Shown here: one piece after another, positions 8,410 to 15,226 of the stretch
Position numbering within the stretch: the first letter of the stretch is position 1
Layout: every line of letters starts with the position of its first letter
Assembly: GCA_016285615.1 (NCBI GenBank)
Contig: JAEERB010000044.1
Coordinates: forward strand, 1-17,079
Reading direction: 5' to 3'
Length of the DNA stretch: 17,079 bases
From: Bacteroidales bacterium
GTDB taxonomy: Bacteria; Bacteroidota; Bacteroidia; Bacteroidales; WCHB1-69
Notes under the pieces: generated by a model
Told to the model about the DNA's origin: nothing
Seen by the model: the letters and a program-made list of their open reading frames with translations, nothing else
Database searches by the model: none
Translations under genes and position numbers: made by a program

Positions 8410-9354
8410 TTATTTGAACGTTAGCATTCGTTCGATGGGGATGCGGGCTTTTTCGATGGTTTCGGCATCCAGCAACAGTTCCGGGGTCTCGTCGGTGAGC
8501 ACCTGAATCATATTGTCCAGATTATTCATCTTCATATACTTACATTCGAGACAATCGACACAACCGATATGTTGTGGCTCCGGTTCAGAGAGGGCATGCA
8601 ATATTTTGTCAGGGTTCTGTTTGCGCATTTCGTAGAGGATACCCTCTTCTGTCAGCACGACAAACTCCTCATGATCGCTATTCTTGACATATTTGAGCAT
8701 GGCGGCAGTAGAACCGACAAAGTCAACATTCTGCTGCACCTCGGGGCGGCACTCGGGATGCGCCAGCACGAGGGCGTTGGGGTAACGCTTTTTCATACGG
8801 AGCACATCGTCGGCTGTCAGCTGATCGTGCACATGGCAAGCACCGTCCCACAGAATCATGTGGCGGTCCAGTTCGCGATTGATGAAGCTGCCGAGCCAGC
8901 GGTCGGGAGCGAAGATGATCTTAGCATCTTTGGGCATCGAATCGACCACACGGAGCGCATTGCCAGAAGTGACGATACAATACGACATTGCCTTCACCGC
9001 AGCCGAGCAGTTGATATAGCTCAACAGCAGGTGGTCGGGGTGCTGTTGCATAAAGGCAGCCAGCTTATCGGCCGGACAACTGTCGGCTAAAGAGCAGCCG
9101 GCGGAGAACTCGGGCAGAAGCACCTTCTTCGTCGGGTTCAATATCTTGGCCGTCTCAGCCATGAAATGCACACCGGCAAAGAGGATGATATCGGCATCCG
9201 TTTGGGCGGCGGCTTGAGCCAAAGCGAGGCTATCGCCCACAAAGTCGGCTGCAACTTGCACTTCAGGCATCGTGTAATAGTGAGCCAGGATGACGGCATT
9301 CTTCTTCGCCTTCAACTGTTGAAGCAAAGACAACTTATCGGCTTGCGTACTCAT
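8410..9354 (-). CDS. nadA: Quinolinate synthase NadA
   Basis: A 314-residue cytoplasmic [4Fe-4S] enzyme that condenses iminoaspartate with dihydroxyacetone phosphate to give quinolinate, the precursor of NAD. The family pattern is clear: ILAHYYTMPEVQ near residue 22, ADFVGDSLAL (36-45), GVHFMAETAK (61-70), AGCSLAD with Cys87, YCIVTSGNA near 125, GACHVH with Cys173, AHPECRPEV near 198, and GCVDCLECKYMKMNNL at 264-279. By spacing, the cluster ligands should be Cys87, Cys173 and Cys271; Cys265 and Cys268 match the redox-active pair known in the E. coli enzyme. Length is within the family range. It is the last gene of an operon, 2 bases after gmhA. Neither nadB nor nadC is in the window, so the rest of the pathway must be encoded elsewhere. 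Confidence 0.96.
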   Translation of the reverse strand: MSTQADKLSLLQQLKAKKNAVILAHYYTMPEVQVAADFVGDSLALAQAAAQTDADIILFAGVHFMAETAKILNPTKKVLLPEFSAGCSLADSCPADKLAAFMQQHPDHLLLSYINCSAAVKAMSYCIVTSGNALRVVDSMPKDAKIIFAPDRWLGSFINRELDRHMILWDGACHVHDQLTADDVLRMKKRYPNALVLAHPECRPEVQQNVDFVGSTAAMLKYVKNSDHEEFVVLTEEGILYEMRKQNPDKILHALSEPEPQHIGCVDCLECKYMKMNNLDNMIQVLTDETPELLLDAETIEKARIPIERMLTFK

Positions 9355-9356
9355 AA

Positions 9357-9929
9357 CTATTTGCTAAACATTTCTTTTTCAATCAATTCGCAAATAATGT
9401 GGCCTATCAGGATATGGCTTTCCTGAATGCGCGGCGTCACTTTCGAAGGCACATTGAGCAGCACATCAGCCATCTGCATCTTACCACCCGCCTCGCCGGT
9501 CATGGCTACCGTAGCCACACCCATCTCACGAGCCTTCTCAAAGGCCTCCACAATATTCTCGGAGTTGCCCGATGTGGAGATGCCGATGACCACATCGCCA
9601 GCCTTGGCGGTTCCTTCCACCAAGCGCGAGAAGATATGCACATAACCGAAGTCGTTGGCCACGGCTGTCAAATAGGAGGTGTTGCAATGCAGTGCCTCGG
9701 CGTTCAAGGCAGGGCGATTGATGTAGAAACGGCCCGACAGCTCTGCAGCCAGATGCTGTGCGTCGGCTGCACTGCCACCATTGCCACAGAAGTGAATCTT
9801 GCCACCTGCTCGCAGCGACTTGACGCAAATGTCAACCACTTGCTCAATCTTACTGATCATCCCGGCATCTTCCAAGATGGCCTGTTTGACAGCGATGCTC
9901 TGCTGAATAGACTCACGAATATTACTCAT
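9357..9929 (-). CDS. gmhA: Sedoheptulose 7-phosphate isomerase (SIS domain)
   Basis: A 190-residue single SIS-domain protein matching phosphoheptose isomerase, which converts sedoheptulose 7-phosphate to D-glycero-D-manno-heptose 7-phosphate, the first step towards ADP-heptose for LPS or other glycans. Visible features: FCGNGGSAADAQH (47-59), ELSGRF (63-68), GISTSGNS (116-123) and QESHILIGHIICELIE (169-184). His59, Glu63, Gln169 and His177 have the same spacing as the zinc-binding residues His61, Glu65, Gln172 and His180 of characterised GmhA enzymes. DiaA, a SIS-domain replication-initiation factor, is a related alternative, but the retained metal-site residues favour GmhA. It sits 3 bases after the DUF349 gene and 2 bases before nadA, so it is translated from a shared message. 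No hld genes are nearby. Confidence 0.9.
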   Translation of the reverse strand: MSNIRESIQQSIAVKQAILEDAGMISKIEQVVDICVKSLRAGGKIHFCGNGGSAADAQHLAAELSGRFYINRPALNAEALHCNTSYLTAVANDFGYVHIFSRLVEGTAKAGDVVIGISTSGNSENIVEAFEKAREMGVATVAMTGEAGGKMQMADVLLNVPSKVTPRIQESHILIGHIICELIEKEMFSK

Positions 9930-9932
9930 CGC

Positions 9933-12050
9933 CTACTCCTCCTTGTCCTTCTTTGACGACATCATCTTCACCTTGTATTCCAAATCCTTGATTTCGCGTT
10001 TAGCCGCCTCAATCTTCTTTACAAACTCTTCCTTAAGCAAATCTGCATTCTTCGAATTGGCGAAGAATCCCAGGTTGTTCTCCCAAAGAGCCACATCTTC
10101 TTTCAACTGTGTCAACTTGTTGGAGAGGAAACGTTTCTCCTTATCCAACAGACGGTCGGCATCAGGATTACTTAATATGGTGTCGATTTTGTTTTTGAAA
10201 CTGTCGCGTTTGAACTCTTCGGCGCTCACCTTCATATCGGCGAAACGTTTGTTCACGGCTTCACGATAGGCGGTATAGATGCGGTCCTTGTCTTTTCTTG
10301 GCACATGGCCCAGTTCGGTCCATTCGCGCTGGAAGGCCTTCATCACATCCATATTGGCATTGCGGTCATCGCCAAATTCATATTCCAGGATGCGCTTGAT
10401 GAGATCTTCCTTCTTTTGCAAATTCTCTTGTTCAATATCTTGGATATTAGCAAAATAGTGCGATTTATTCTCAAAGAACTTGTCGCAAGCCGAGCGGAAG
10501 CGTTTCCAGATGGTTTCGGAGTGTTTGCGCGGCACGGGGCCGATTTCTTTCCACTCTTTCTGCAGAGCCAGAATATCCTCTGTTGCCTTTTTCCAATCGG
10601 TGCGAAGGGCAATTGCTTCGGCTTGGATGGCGAGGTTCAGTTTCTGGTTGTAGTTCTGCATCTGTGTGTCTTTCAGCTGCTGGAAATACTCCTTCTTGGC
10701 CTGGAAGAACTTGTTCAGTGTCGATTTGAAGCGTTCCCAAATCTCATCATTCAGTTTGGCGGGAGCGGGTCCCAAGGTTTTCCAAACCTTGAGCAGTTCA
10801 GTCAACTTCTCGCTCACAGCATTCGACTCTTTAACATTCTTCGGCTCCGAAGCCACCAGCTCTTCTGCCTGCTCGCAAAGAACCACTTTGGCATTGTAGT
10901 TGTTCTGCTGCTCGGCATACAACTTCTCGTAATGCTCACGGCGACGTTGGTTAATCTGATCGGAGGCATTTTTGAATCTTTCCCAAATCTCCTCTTTCTT
11001 ATCCTCAACCACGGGACCGATTTCCTTCCACTCGTTGTGCAACTGCTGCAGCACTTTGAACGACTTGTTGATGGAATCATCAAGCAGCAATGACTCAGCG
11101 GTTTCGCAGAGTTTGATTTTCTGTTCAAGGTTCTTCTTGAGATCAAGCGAGCGCAGTTCCTTGTTTATTCTAATAATGTCGAAGAACTTCTCCATATAAT
11201 AATGGTAGTTCTGCCACAAGTTGGTCGACTCGTTTTGAGGCACAGGACCTACGGCTTTCCATTGAGCCTGATACTCTTTGAACTTATCGTTGAGGATTTT
11301 CAGGTCTGATTCGTTTTCAATCAGGTTTTTCAATCCCTCGATAATCGACTGCTTGGTTTCCAGATTCTGCTGTTTCTCAGCTTCCAGTTTTTCGATGAAC
11401 TTATCTTTATTCTCCTTAAAGAGTTTCATTGCAGCGTCGAATTGGTTTTCCAACTCGTCGGGAGTATGTACGAACTCTTCCTTATTGCCGCCAGCCTCAA
11501 TAAAGGCTGCCAATTCTGCTTGTTTGGCTTTTTTGATGCAATCCAAAATTTTCGATTTCAGAATGCCAACACGAGGCTTACCTTCCGTGTAGGACATATT
11601 GTTCAGTACATTCTGAAGTTCTTCAACCAACTTGGGGAAGTCCATTTCGGCATACTCGGCTTCAATCTTTTCAGTCGAAGCAACCTCGTTTTGTTCTTCC
11701 GCAGCCTCATCGGCCACCTCTTCGGGCTCTTGAGCGTTGGCGTTTTCAATTTCGGCCACCATATCCTCCACTGATGCGGCGGGTGTTTCTACGGGTTCTG
11801 CCACAGGTTCCTCGGCGGGAGCTTGTGTTTCTGCAGGTTCTACAGGTTGCTCGGGCTCGATAGTCTCTGCCGTTACCTGAGGTTCTTCCGTGGTGGCTGT
11901 TTCCTTAGTTTCGATGGGTTCTTCTGCATTTTCAGCAGGATTGCATTCATTGTCATTCGCATGATTTTGGACTTCGTCAGAAGTGCCGGCATTCACCTCA
12001 AGATTTTGATTTTCATCAAGTTCAGGGTGTAGAAGGTCCTTTGATTCCAT
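9933..12050 (-). CDS. DUF349 repeat protein with acidic N-terminal tail
   Basis: This 705-residue protein has no signal peptide and is probably cytoplasmic. Residues 1 to about 135 are a low-complexity tail rich in Glu, Pro, Ala and Thr, very acidic and presumably disordered. Five DUF349 repeats follow, each with a W-K-x-[ILV]-G-P-[VA] motif then a W-x-x-[FY] helix; the motif Trp residues are at 264, 341, 423, 500 and 577, a period of 77-82. The last repeat is degenerate (EWTELGHVPRK). Residues about 605-705 are charged and helical, likely coiled coil, ending in a lysine-rich tail. DUF349 has no firmly established biochemical function that I can state. It is first in the operon with gmhA and nadA, with a promoter about 50 bases upstream. 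Family assignment is secure; role unknown. Confidence 0.9.
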   Translation of the reverse strand: MESKDLLHPELDENQNLEVNAGTSDEVQNHANDNECNPAENAEEPIETKETATTEEPQVTAETIEPEQPVEPAETQAPAEEPVAEPVETPAASVEDMVAEIENANAQEPEEVADEAAEEQNEVASTEKIEAEYAEMDFPKLVEELQNVLNNMSYTEGKPRVGILKSKILDCIKKAKQAELAAFIEAGGNKEEFVHTPDELENQFDAAMKLFKENKDKFIEKLEAEKQQNLETKQSIIEGLKNLIENESDLKILNDKFKEYQAQWKAVGPVPQNESTNLWQNYHYYMEKFFDIIRINKELRSLDLKKNLEQKIKLCETAESLLLDDSINKSFKVLQQLHNEWKEIGPVVEDKKEEIWERFKNASDQINQRRREHYEKLYAEQQNNYNAKVVLCEQAEELVASEPKNVKESNAVSEKLTELLKVWKTLGPAPAKLNDEIWERFKSTLNKFFQAKKEYFQQLKDTQMQNYNQKLNLAIQAEAIALRTDWKKATEDILALQKEWKEIGPVPRKHSETIWKRFRSACDKFFENKSHYFANIQDIEQENLQKKEDLIKRILEYEFGDDRNANMDVMKAFQREWTELGHVPRKDKDRIYTAYREAVNKRFADMKVSAEEFKRDSFKNKIDTILSNPDADRLLDKEKRFLSNKLTQLKEDVALWENNLGFFANSKNADLLKEEFVKKIEAAKREIKDLEYKVKMMSSKKDKEE

Positions 12051-12100
12051 AAATTGTAATCGTTTTTAATGGTTATTAGTATTGTTCCGATTAAGGGCAG

Positions 12101-12127
12101 CAAAGATAACAAAAAAGCAATCACAAA
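12101..12127 (-). promoter_or_regulatory. Promoter of the DUF349-gmhA-nadA operon
   Basis: On the minus strand TATCTTTGC (12108-12100) matches the -7 consensus TAnnTTTG. The nearest -33 TTTG is at 12127-12124, a spacer of only 15 bases, shorter than the usual 19-21, so the -33 assignment is weak. The predicted transcription start is near 12094, about 44 bases before the ATG at 12050. Confidence 0.5.
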
Positions 12128-12140
12128 GAGGAAAATTATT

Positions 12141-12231
12141 GGAGTGTGGAGTGAGAAGTGAATAGTGAGAAGTGAAGAAGTTAAGAAACTAAGGAGTTAC
12201 GTTTTCTGAATTTTGAACTCTGAATTTTAAA
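12141..12231. repeat. 7-base array in the divergent region between the DUF349 operon and the TonB-CTD gene
   Basis: Thirteen 7-base units in phase: GGAGTGT, GGAGTGA, GAAGTGA, ATAGTGA, GAAGTGA, AGAAGTT, AAGAAAC, TAAGGAG, TTACGTT, TTCTGAA, TTTTGAA, CTCTGAA, TTTTAAA. The first part is purine-rich; the last four units are of the opposite-strand type. It lies between the two divergent promoters and ends about 11 bases before the -33 element of the plus-strand promoter. A 23-base core (12177-12199) is identical to 15103-15125. Confidence 0.75.
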
Positions 12232-12242
12232 ATCGGTGTTTT

Positions 12243-12275
12243 TTTGTTTGACTAAAATATTTTTTTGTAATTTTG
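12243..12275 (+). promoter_or_regulatory. Promoter of the TonB-CTD gene
   Basis: TTTG (12243-12246), a 21-base spacer, and TAATTTTG (12268-12275) fit the Bacteroidota consensus TTTG-N19-21-TAnnTTTG. A second TTTG (12247-12250) would give a 17-base spacer. The transcription start should be near 12282, with an A-rich leader of about 60 bases. Confidence 0.68.
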
Positions 12276-12343
12276 CAAGATTATAATATAGTTGAACGAA
12301 GTTATCATCTAGCGAGAAAATAAATAACCATAAATTACAAATT

Positions 12344-12787
12344 ATGAAAAAGCTCTGTTTATTATTAGCCGCCACGCTGTTCTTCGCATGCGCACCTATG
12401 CTTACTATGGCACAGGAAGATGCTACTGTTGAGGAAGACAACACCGTTTACACAGCCTACGATGAGGCTCCCGTCTTCAAGGGTGGCACTGTCGGCATTT
12501 CCCAATTTGTCGGCACCAACCTCAAATTCCCCAAGAAGGCAAGAAAAGAAAACGTAACTGGCGACGTAGTTGTTGAGTTTGTCATTGAGAAGGACGGCAG
12601 CGTAGGTGATGTCAACATTACCACCTCCCTCACTCCTGAATGCGACCAGGCTGTTGTTGACATGGTTAAAAAGATGCCCAAATGGACACCCGCCCGTAAA
12701 GACAACAAGGATGTGCGCTCGCTCTACACCATGCCCGTATCCTTCAAGTTTGACGATGGTAGCACTCCCGCTGCACCGCAACAATAG
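12344..12787 (+). CDS. Exported protein with a TonB C-terminal domain
   Basis: A 147-residue protein with an N-terminal signal peptide, probably cleaved after LTMA (residue 23); the FFAC segment with Cys16 is a weak lipobox alternative. Residues about 55-137 match the TonB C-terminal fold: LKFPKKARKENVTGDVVVEF, then FVIEKDGSVGDVNI, a Cys-Asp-Gln-Ala-Val helix, MPKWTPARKD and YTMPVSFKF. Classical TonB has a membrane anchor and a long proline-rich linker; both are absent, so this is a free or tethered periplasmic domain rather than a complete energy transducer. It may bind TonB-box or peptidoglycan-like partners, but this is inference. No exbB, exbD or TonB-dependent receptor gene is nearby. 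It is flanked by its own promoter and a strong terminator, so it is probably a single-gene transcript. Confidence 0.85.
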   Translation: MKKLCLLLAATLFFACAPMLTMAQEDATVEEDNTVYTAYDEAPVFKGGTVGISQFVGTNLKFPKKARKENVTGDVVVEFVIEKDGSVGDVNITTSLTPECDQAVVDMVKKMPKWTPARKDNKDVRSLYTMPVSFKFDDGSTPAAPQQ

Positions 12788-12818
12788 AGGAAATCACACT
12801 AACTCAATATGCTAGAAT

Positions 12819-12856
12819 ATCTTTCGAATAAACATTTTATTCGAAGGATGTTTTAT
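12819..12856 (+). terminator. Rho-independent-type terminator after the TonB-CTD gene
   Basis: ATCTTTCGAATAAA (12819-12832) pairs with TTTATTCGAAGGAT (12836-12849) across a 3-base loop: 14 pairs, one of them a G-U. It is followed by GTTTTAT. It starts 31 bases after the stop codon. The stem is AT-rich but long and almost perfect. Confidence 0.75.
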
Positions 12857-12894
12857 TATGTCAACCCAAGCAACTAGCCTCTAACTATCAACTT

Positions 12895-14028
12895 ATGAAA
12901 TATTATATAGTAGCAGGAGAAGCCTCTGGTGATTTACATGCTTCCAATTTGATGAAAGCCCTCAAACGCAAGGACCCCGAAGCCGACTTCCGTTGCTGGG
13001 GTGGCGACCTGATGGAACAACAAGGTGGCGAAATCATCAAGCACTATCGCGACCTGGCCTTCATGGGCTTCTTCGAAGTGTTCACCCACCTCAGAACCGT
13101 GCTTAACAACCTGGCGGTCTGCAAAGTGGACATACTGCTCTATGAACCCGATGTGTTGATTTTGGTTGACTTCCCTGGCTTCAATCTGCGCATTGCCGAA
13201 TTTGCCAAAGAGAACGGCATCAAGGTGGCCTACTACATATCACCGCAGATTTGGGCTTGGAAGAAAAACCGCATACACAAAATCAAGGCTTGTGTGGATG
13301 CCATGATGGTCATCCTGCCTTTCGAGGAGGCCTTCTACGCCCAATACAACTACCCCGTTCACTATGTGGGACATCCCCTACTGGATGCCGTACCCAAAGA
13401 GGAAGATGCCGAAGAGCTGTCACGCCGTTTCAGAGAGGAGAACCACCTCGACGAGCGACCCATCATCGCCCTGCTGCCCGGCAGTCGCAAACAGGAGATC
13501 AAGGCTATGCTGCCACGCATGATTCGCATGCAAGAAAGGTTCCCCGATTACCAGTTTGTTGTATCGACTGTCAACTGGATTCCGCGCTCTTTCTACGACA
13601 AACTGATTGGAAAACAGAAAATTGCAACTGTCCTATCACAGACATACCCCCTACTCCACAACGCCACCGCCGCCCTAGTCACTTCGGGTACGGCCACGCT
13701 GGAGACAGCCTTGTTCAAAGTGCCACAAGTGGTTTGCTACCGTGGCAACTGGATTTCCTACTTCATTGCAAAACATCTAATCAAAGGTATCAATTATATT
13801 TCTCTGGTCAACCTTATCAGCGACGCGCCTGTTGTGACGGAACTGATCCAGGCCGACTTCAACGACCAGCGGACCGCCAACGAGCTGGACGCCCTGTTGC
13901 ACGACCCCGCCACCCAACAGAGAATCTCGCAAGGTTACGAAAAGATGATACAGAAATTGGGGCACAGCGGTGCCTCCGACAGAGCCGCCGAGGTGGTGTT
14001 GGACTTAATAAAGAGAAAAGAGTCATGA
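12895..14028 (+). CDS. lpxB: Lipid-A-disaccharide synthase LpxB
   Basis: A 377-residue GT19 glycosyltransferase that joins UDP-2,3-diacylglucosamine to 2,3-diacylglucosamine-1-phosphate, forming the lipid A disaccharide at the inner face of the cytoplasmic membrane. Diagnostic motifs are GEASGDL (8-14), WGGDLM (35-40), MGFFEV (57-62), DFPGFNLRIA (92-101), YYISPQIWAW (113-122), VGHPLLD (158-164), LLPGSRKQE (193-201), SGTATLETAL (264-273) and ISLVNL (302-307). Length is as expected. The ATG gives the normal family N-terminus (KYYIVAGEASGD). It lies 107 bases after the TonB-CTD gene, beyond that gene's terminator; I see no perfect promoter box in the short gap (TATCTTTC at 12818-12825 is one base off). 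Its last 4 bases overlap the start of the threonine aldolase gene. No lpxA, lpxC or lpxD lies in the window. Confidence 0.96.
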   Translation: MKYYIVAGEASGDLHASNLMKALKRKDPEADFRCWGGDLMEQQGGEIIKHYRDLAFMGFFEVFTHLRTVLNNLAVCKVDILLYEPDVLILVDFPGFNLRIAEFAKENGIKVAYYISPQIWAWKKNRIHKIKACVDAMMVILPFEEAFYAQYNYPVHYVGHPLLDAVPKEEDAEELSRRFREENHLDERPIIALLPGSRKQEIKAMLPRMIRMQERFPDYQFVVSTVNWIPRSFYDKLIGKQKIATVLSQTYPLLHNATAALVTSGTATLETALFKVPQVVCYRGNWISYFIAKHLIKGINYISLVNLISDAPVVTELIQADFNDQRTANELDALLHDPATQQRISQGYEKMIQKLGHSGASDRAAEVVLDLIKRKES

Positions 14029-15044
14029 GAAGTTTTGGAAGCGACAACAACTCAGGCGTGCATCCCAAGGTGATGAAGGCCTTGGAAGAAGCCAACCGCG
14101 ACCACGCCATTGCCTACGGCGACGACCCGTGGACGGCAGCCGCCCGCCTTAAAATTAAAGAGGCCTTCGGCGAAGAGGCTGAACCCTTTTTCGTCTTCAA
14201 TGGCACCGGCGCCAATGTCATTGCACTGCGTGCCTGCACCAGCAACTTCAACTCCATCATCTCTGCCACCACGGCCCATATCGCCGTTGACGAGTGCGGG
14301 GCTCCTGTCTTCATGACGGGCGCTGCACTGAAAGAGATTGCCACTCCCGACGGCAAACTTACACCCGAACTGATACACCCCCAACTCTACAACTGGGGCT
14401 TTGAACACCACTCCCAACCTAAAGTGGTCTATATTTCGCAATGCACCGAACTGGGCACGGTTTACCAGCCTGGGGAAATCCGTCAGATTGCCGACTATAT
14501 CCACCAATACGGCATGTACCTGCACCTCGACGGAGCACGCCTGGCCAACGCAGCCGCCGCATTGGGTCTGTCACTACGACAACTGACAACAGATTGCGGC
14601 GTGGACATTGTCAGCTTCGGCGGCACCAAAAACGGACTGATGATGGCCGAGTCGGTCATCACGCTCAGACCAGAACTGGCTGAAAATCTGAAATATCTGC
14701 GAAAACAGTCGGCACAACTCTACTCCAAGATGCGCTATGTGTCGGCACAGTTCAGCGCCTACCTCGAAGATGACCTCTGGCTGCAAAACGCCACCCATGC
14801 CAACGCCATGGCCCGCCAACTGCGCCAAGGCATTGAGAGCCTCGGCCGCTACGAGTTCACTCAATCCACCGACGCCAACATCCTGCTAGTAAAAATACCC
14901 AAGGAGACCTACCTCCGCCTACAACAGAAATACTTCTTCTACGTCTGGAACGAGTTTAACGACGAAGTGCGCTTTGTCACCTCGTGGGACACGACGGAAG
15001 AGGATGTTGAAGGGTTGGTTAGGGAGATGAGAGATGAGAACTGA
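14025..15044 (+). CDS. ltaE: Low-specificity L-threonine aldolase (PLP enzyme)
   Basis: A 339-residue fold-type I PLP enzyme that splits L-threonine or L-allo-threonine to glycine and acetaldehyde in the cytoplasm. It starts with MRSFGSDNNSGVHPKVMKAL, and the N-terminal GSDN-x-x-G-x-HP motif is typical. FNGTGANV (58-65) is the PLP phosphate loop, HLDGARLAN (167-175) carries Asp169 and Arg172, and SFGGTKNGLMMAE (197-209) carries the PLP lysine Lys202. The frame stays open upstream to 13251, but that part is an out-of-frame reading of lpxB; the ATG at 14025 overlaps the lpxB stop as ATGA and restores the family N-terminus, so the two genes are probably translationally coupled. The final codons (from about 15026) and the TGA stop lie inside a 7-base repeat array, so the C-terminal MRDEN is repeat-derived and probably not conserved. 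A related beta-eliminating lyase is a less likely label. Confidence 0.92.
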   Translation: MRSFGSDNNSGVHPKVMKALEEANRDHAIAYGDDPWTAAARLKIKEAFGEEAEPFFVFNGTGANVIALRACTSNFNSIISATTAHIAVDECGAPVFMTGAALKEIATPDGKLTPELIHPQLYNWGFEHHSQPKVVYISQCTELGTVYQPGEIRQIADYIHQYGMYLHLDGARLANAAAALGLSLRQLTTDCGVDIVSFGGTKNGLMMAESVITLRPELAENLKYLRKQSAQLYSKMRYVSAQFSAYLEDDLWLQNATHANAMARQLRQGIESLGRYEFTQSTDANILLVKIPKETYLRLQQKYFFYVWNEFNDEVRFVTSWDTTEEDVEGLVREMRDEN

Positions 15045-15130
15045 GAACTGAGAACTGAAAACTGAAAATTGTTGAGTTGTTAAAGTGAACAGTGAGAAGT
15101 GAGAAGTTAAGAAACTAAGGAGTTAAGACT
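15026..15130 (+). repeat. 7-base tandem array spanning the ltaE stop codon
   Basis: Fifteen units in phase: GATGAGA, GATGAGA, ACTGAGA, ACTGAGA, ACTGAAA, ACTGAAA, ATTGTTG, AGTTGTT, AAAGTGA, ACAGTGA, GAAGTGA, GAAGTTA, AGAAACT, AAGGAGT, TAAGACT. The first two units and part of the third are inside the ltaE reading frame and supply its stop. The 23-base stretch 15103-15125 is an exact copy of 12177-12199. Confidence 0.8.
15103..15125 (+). repeat. 23-base dispersed direct repeat, second copy
   Basis: Identical to 12177-12199, about 2.9 kb away and on the same strand. It begins GAAGTTAAGAAAC and ends GGAGTTA. Both copies sit within 7-base arrays after GAAGTGA units. Confidence 0.85.
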
Positions 15131-15146
15131 TATTGTTGGTGTTGTC

Positions 15147-15177
15147 ATTCCAAGGTTGCGTTAGCAACCGAAGGAAT
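15147..15177. terminator. Nested palindrome between convergent ltaE and the methyltransferase gene; REP-like, possible terminator
   Basis: GGTTGC (15154-15159) and GCAACC (15164-15169) form a perfect 6-bp stem with a GTTA loop. Outside a small internal loop, ATTCC (15147-15151) pairs with GGAAT (15173-15177). The outer TCATTCC...GGAATCT frame resembles short palindromic repeats that I recall as common in several bacterial phyla. Its position between convergent stops suggests bidirectional termination or an RNA-stabilising element. Confidence 0.5.
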
Positions 15178-15226
15178 CTCTTTGAATTCTGAACTTTGAA
15201 TTTGTTCTTTGTTATTTGTTCTTCTC
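15178..15226 (-). repeat. 7-base array spanning the methyltransferase stop codon
   Basis: Seven plus-strand units: CTCTTTG, AATTCTG, AACTTTG, AATTTGT, TCTTTGT, TATTTGT, TCTTCTC. On the minus strand they read as GAGAAGA, ACAAATA, ACAAAGA and so on, oriented with the methyltransferase gene. They contain its last codons (EKNK) and TAA stop (15214-15212). Confidence 0.75.

Noticed and set aside
8569..9090. 173-residue plus-strand frame opposite nadA
   Set aside because: Antisense shadow of a confidently identified enzyme; His/Val-rich content without motifs.
9399..9956. 185-residue plus-strand frame opposite gmhA
   Set aside because: Antisense shadow of gmhA, running into the end of the DUF349 gene; no supporting signal.
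10305..11093. 262-residue plus-strand frame opposite the DUF349 gene
   Set aside because: It is an antisense shadow: Leu/Phe-rich because the DUF349 gene is rich in Lys/Glu codons. No promoter and no family features.
12818..12825. TATCTTTC as a promoter for lpxB
   Set aside because: It differs from TAnnTTTG in the last base, has no -33 TTTG at the right distance and overlaps the terminator stem.
13251..14024. Upstream extension of the ltaE frame, giving a 597-residue protein
   Set aside because: This part lies wholly over lpxB in another frame and has no family-like content; the ATG at 14025, overlapping the lpxB stop, restores the normal aldolase N-terminus.
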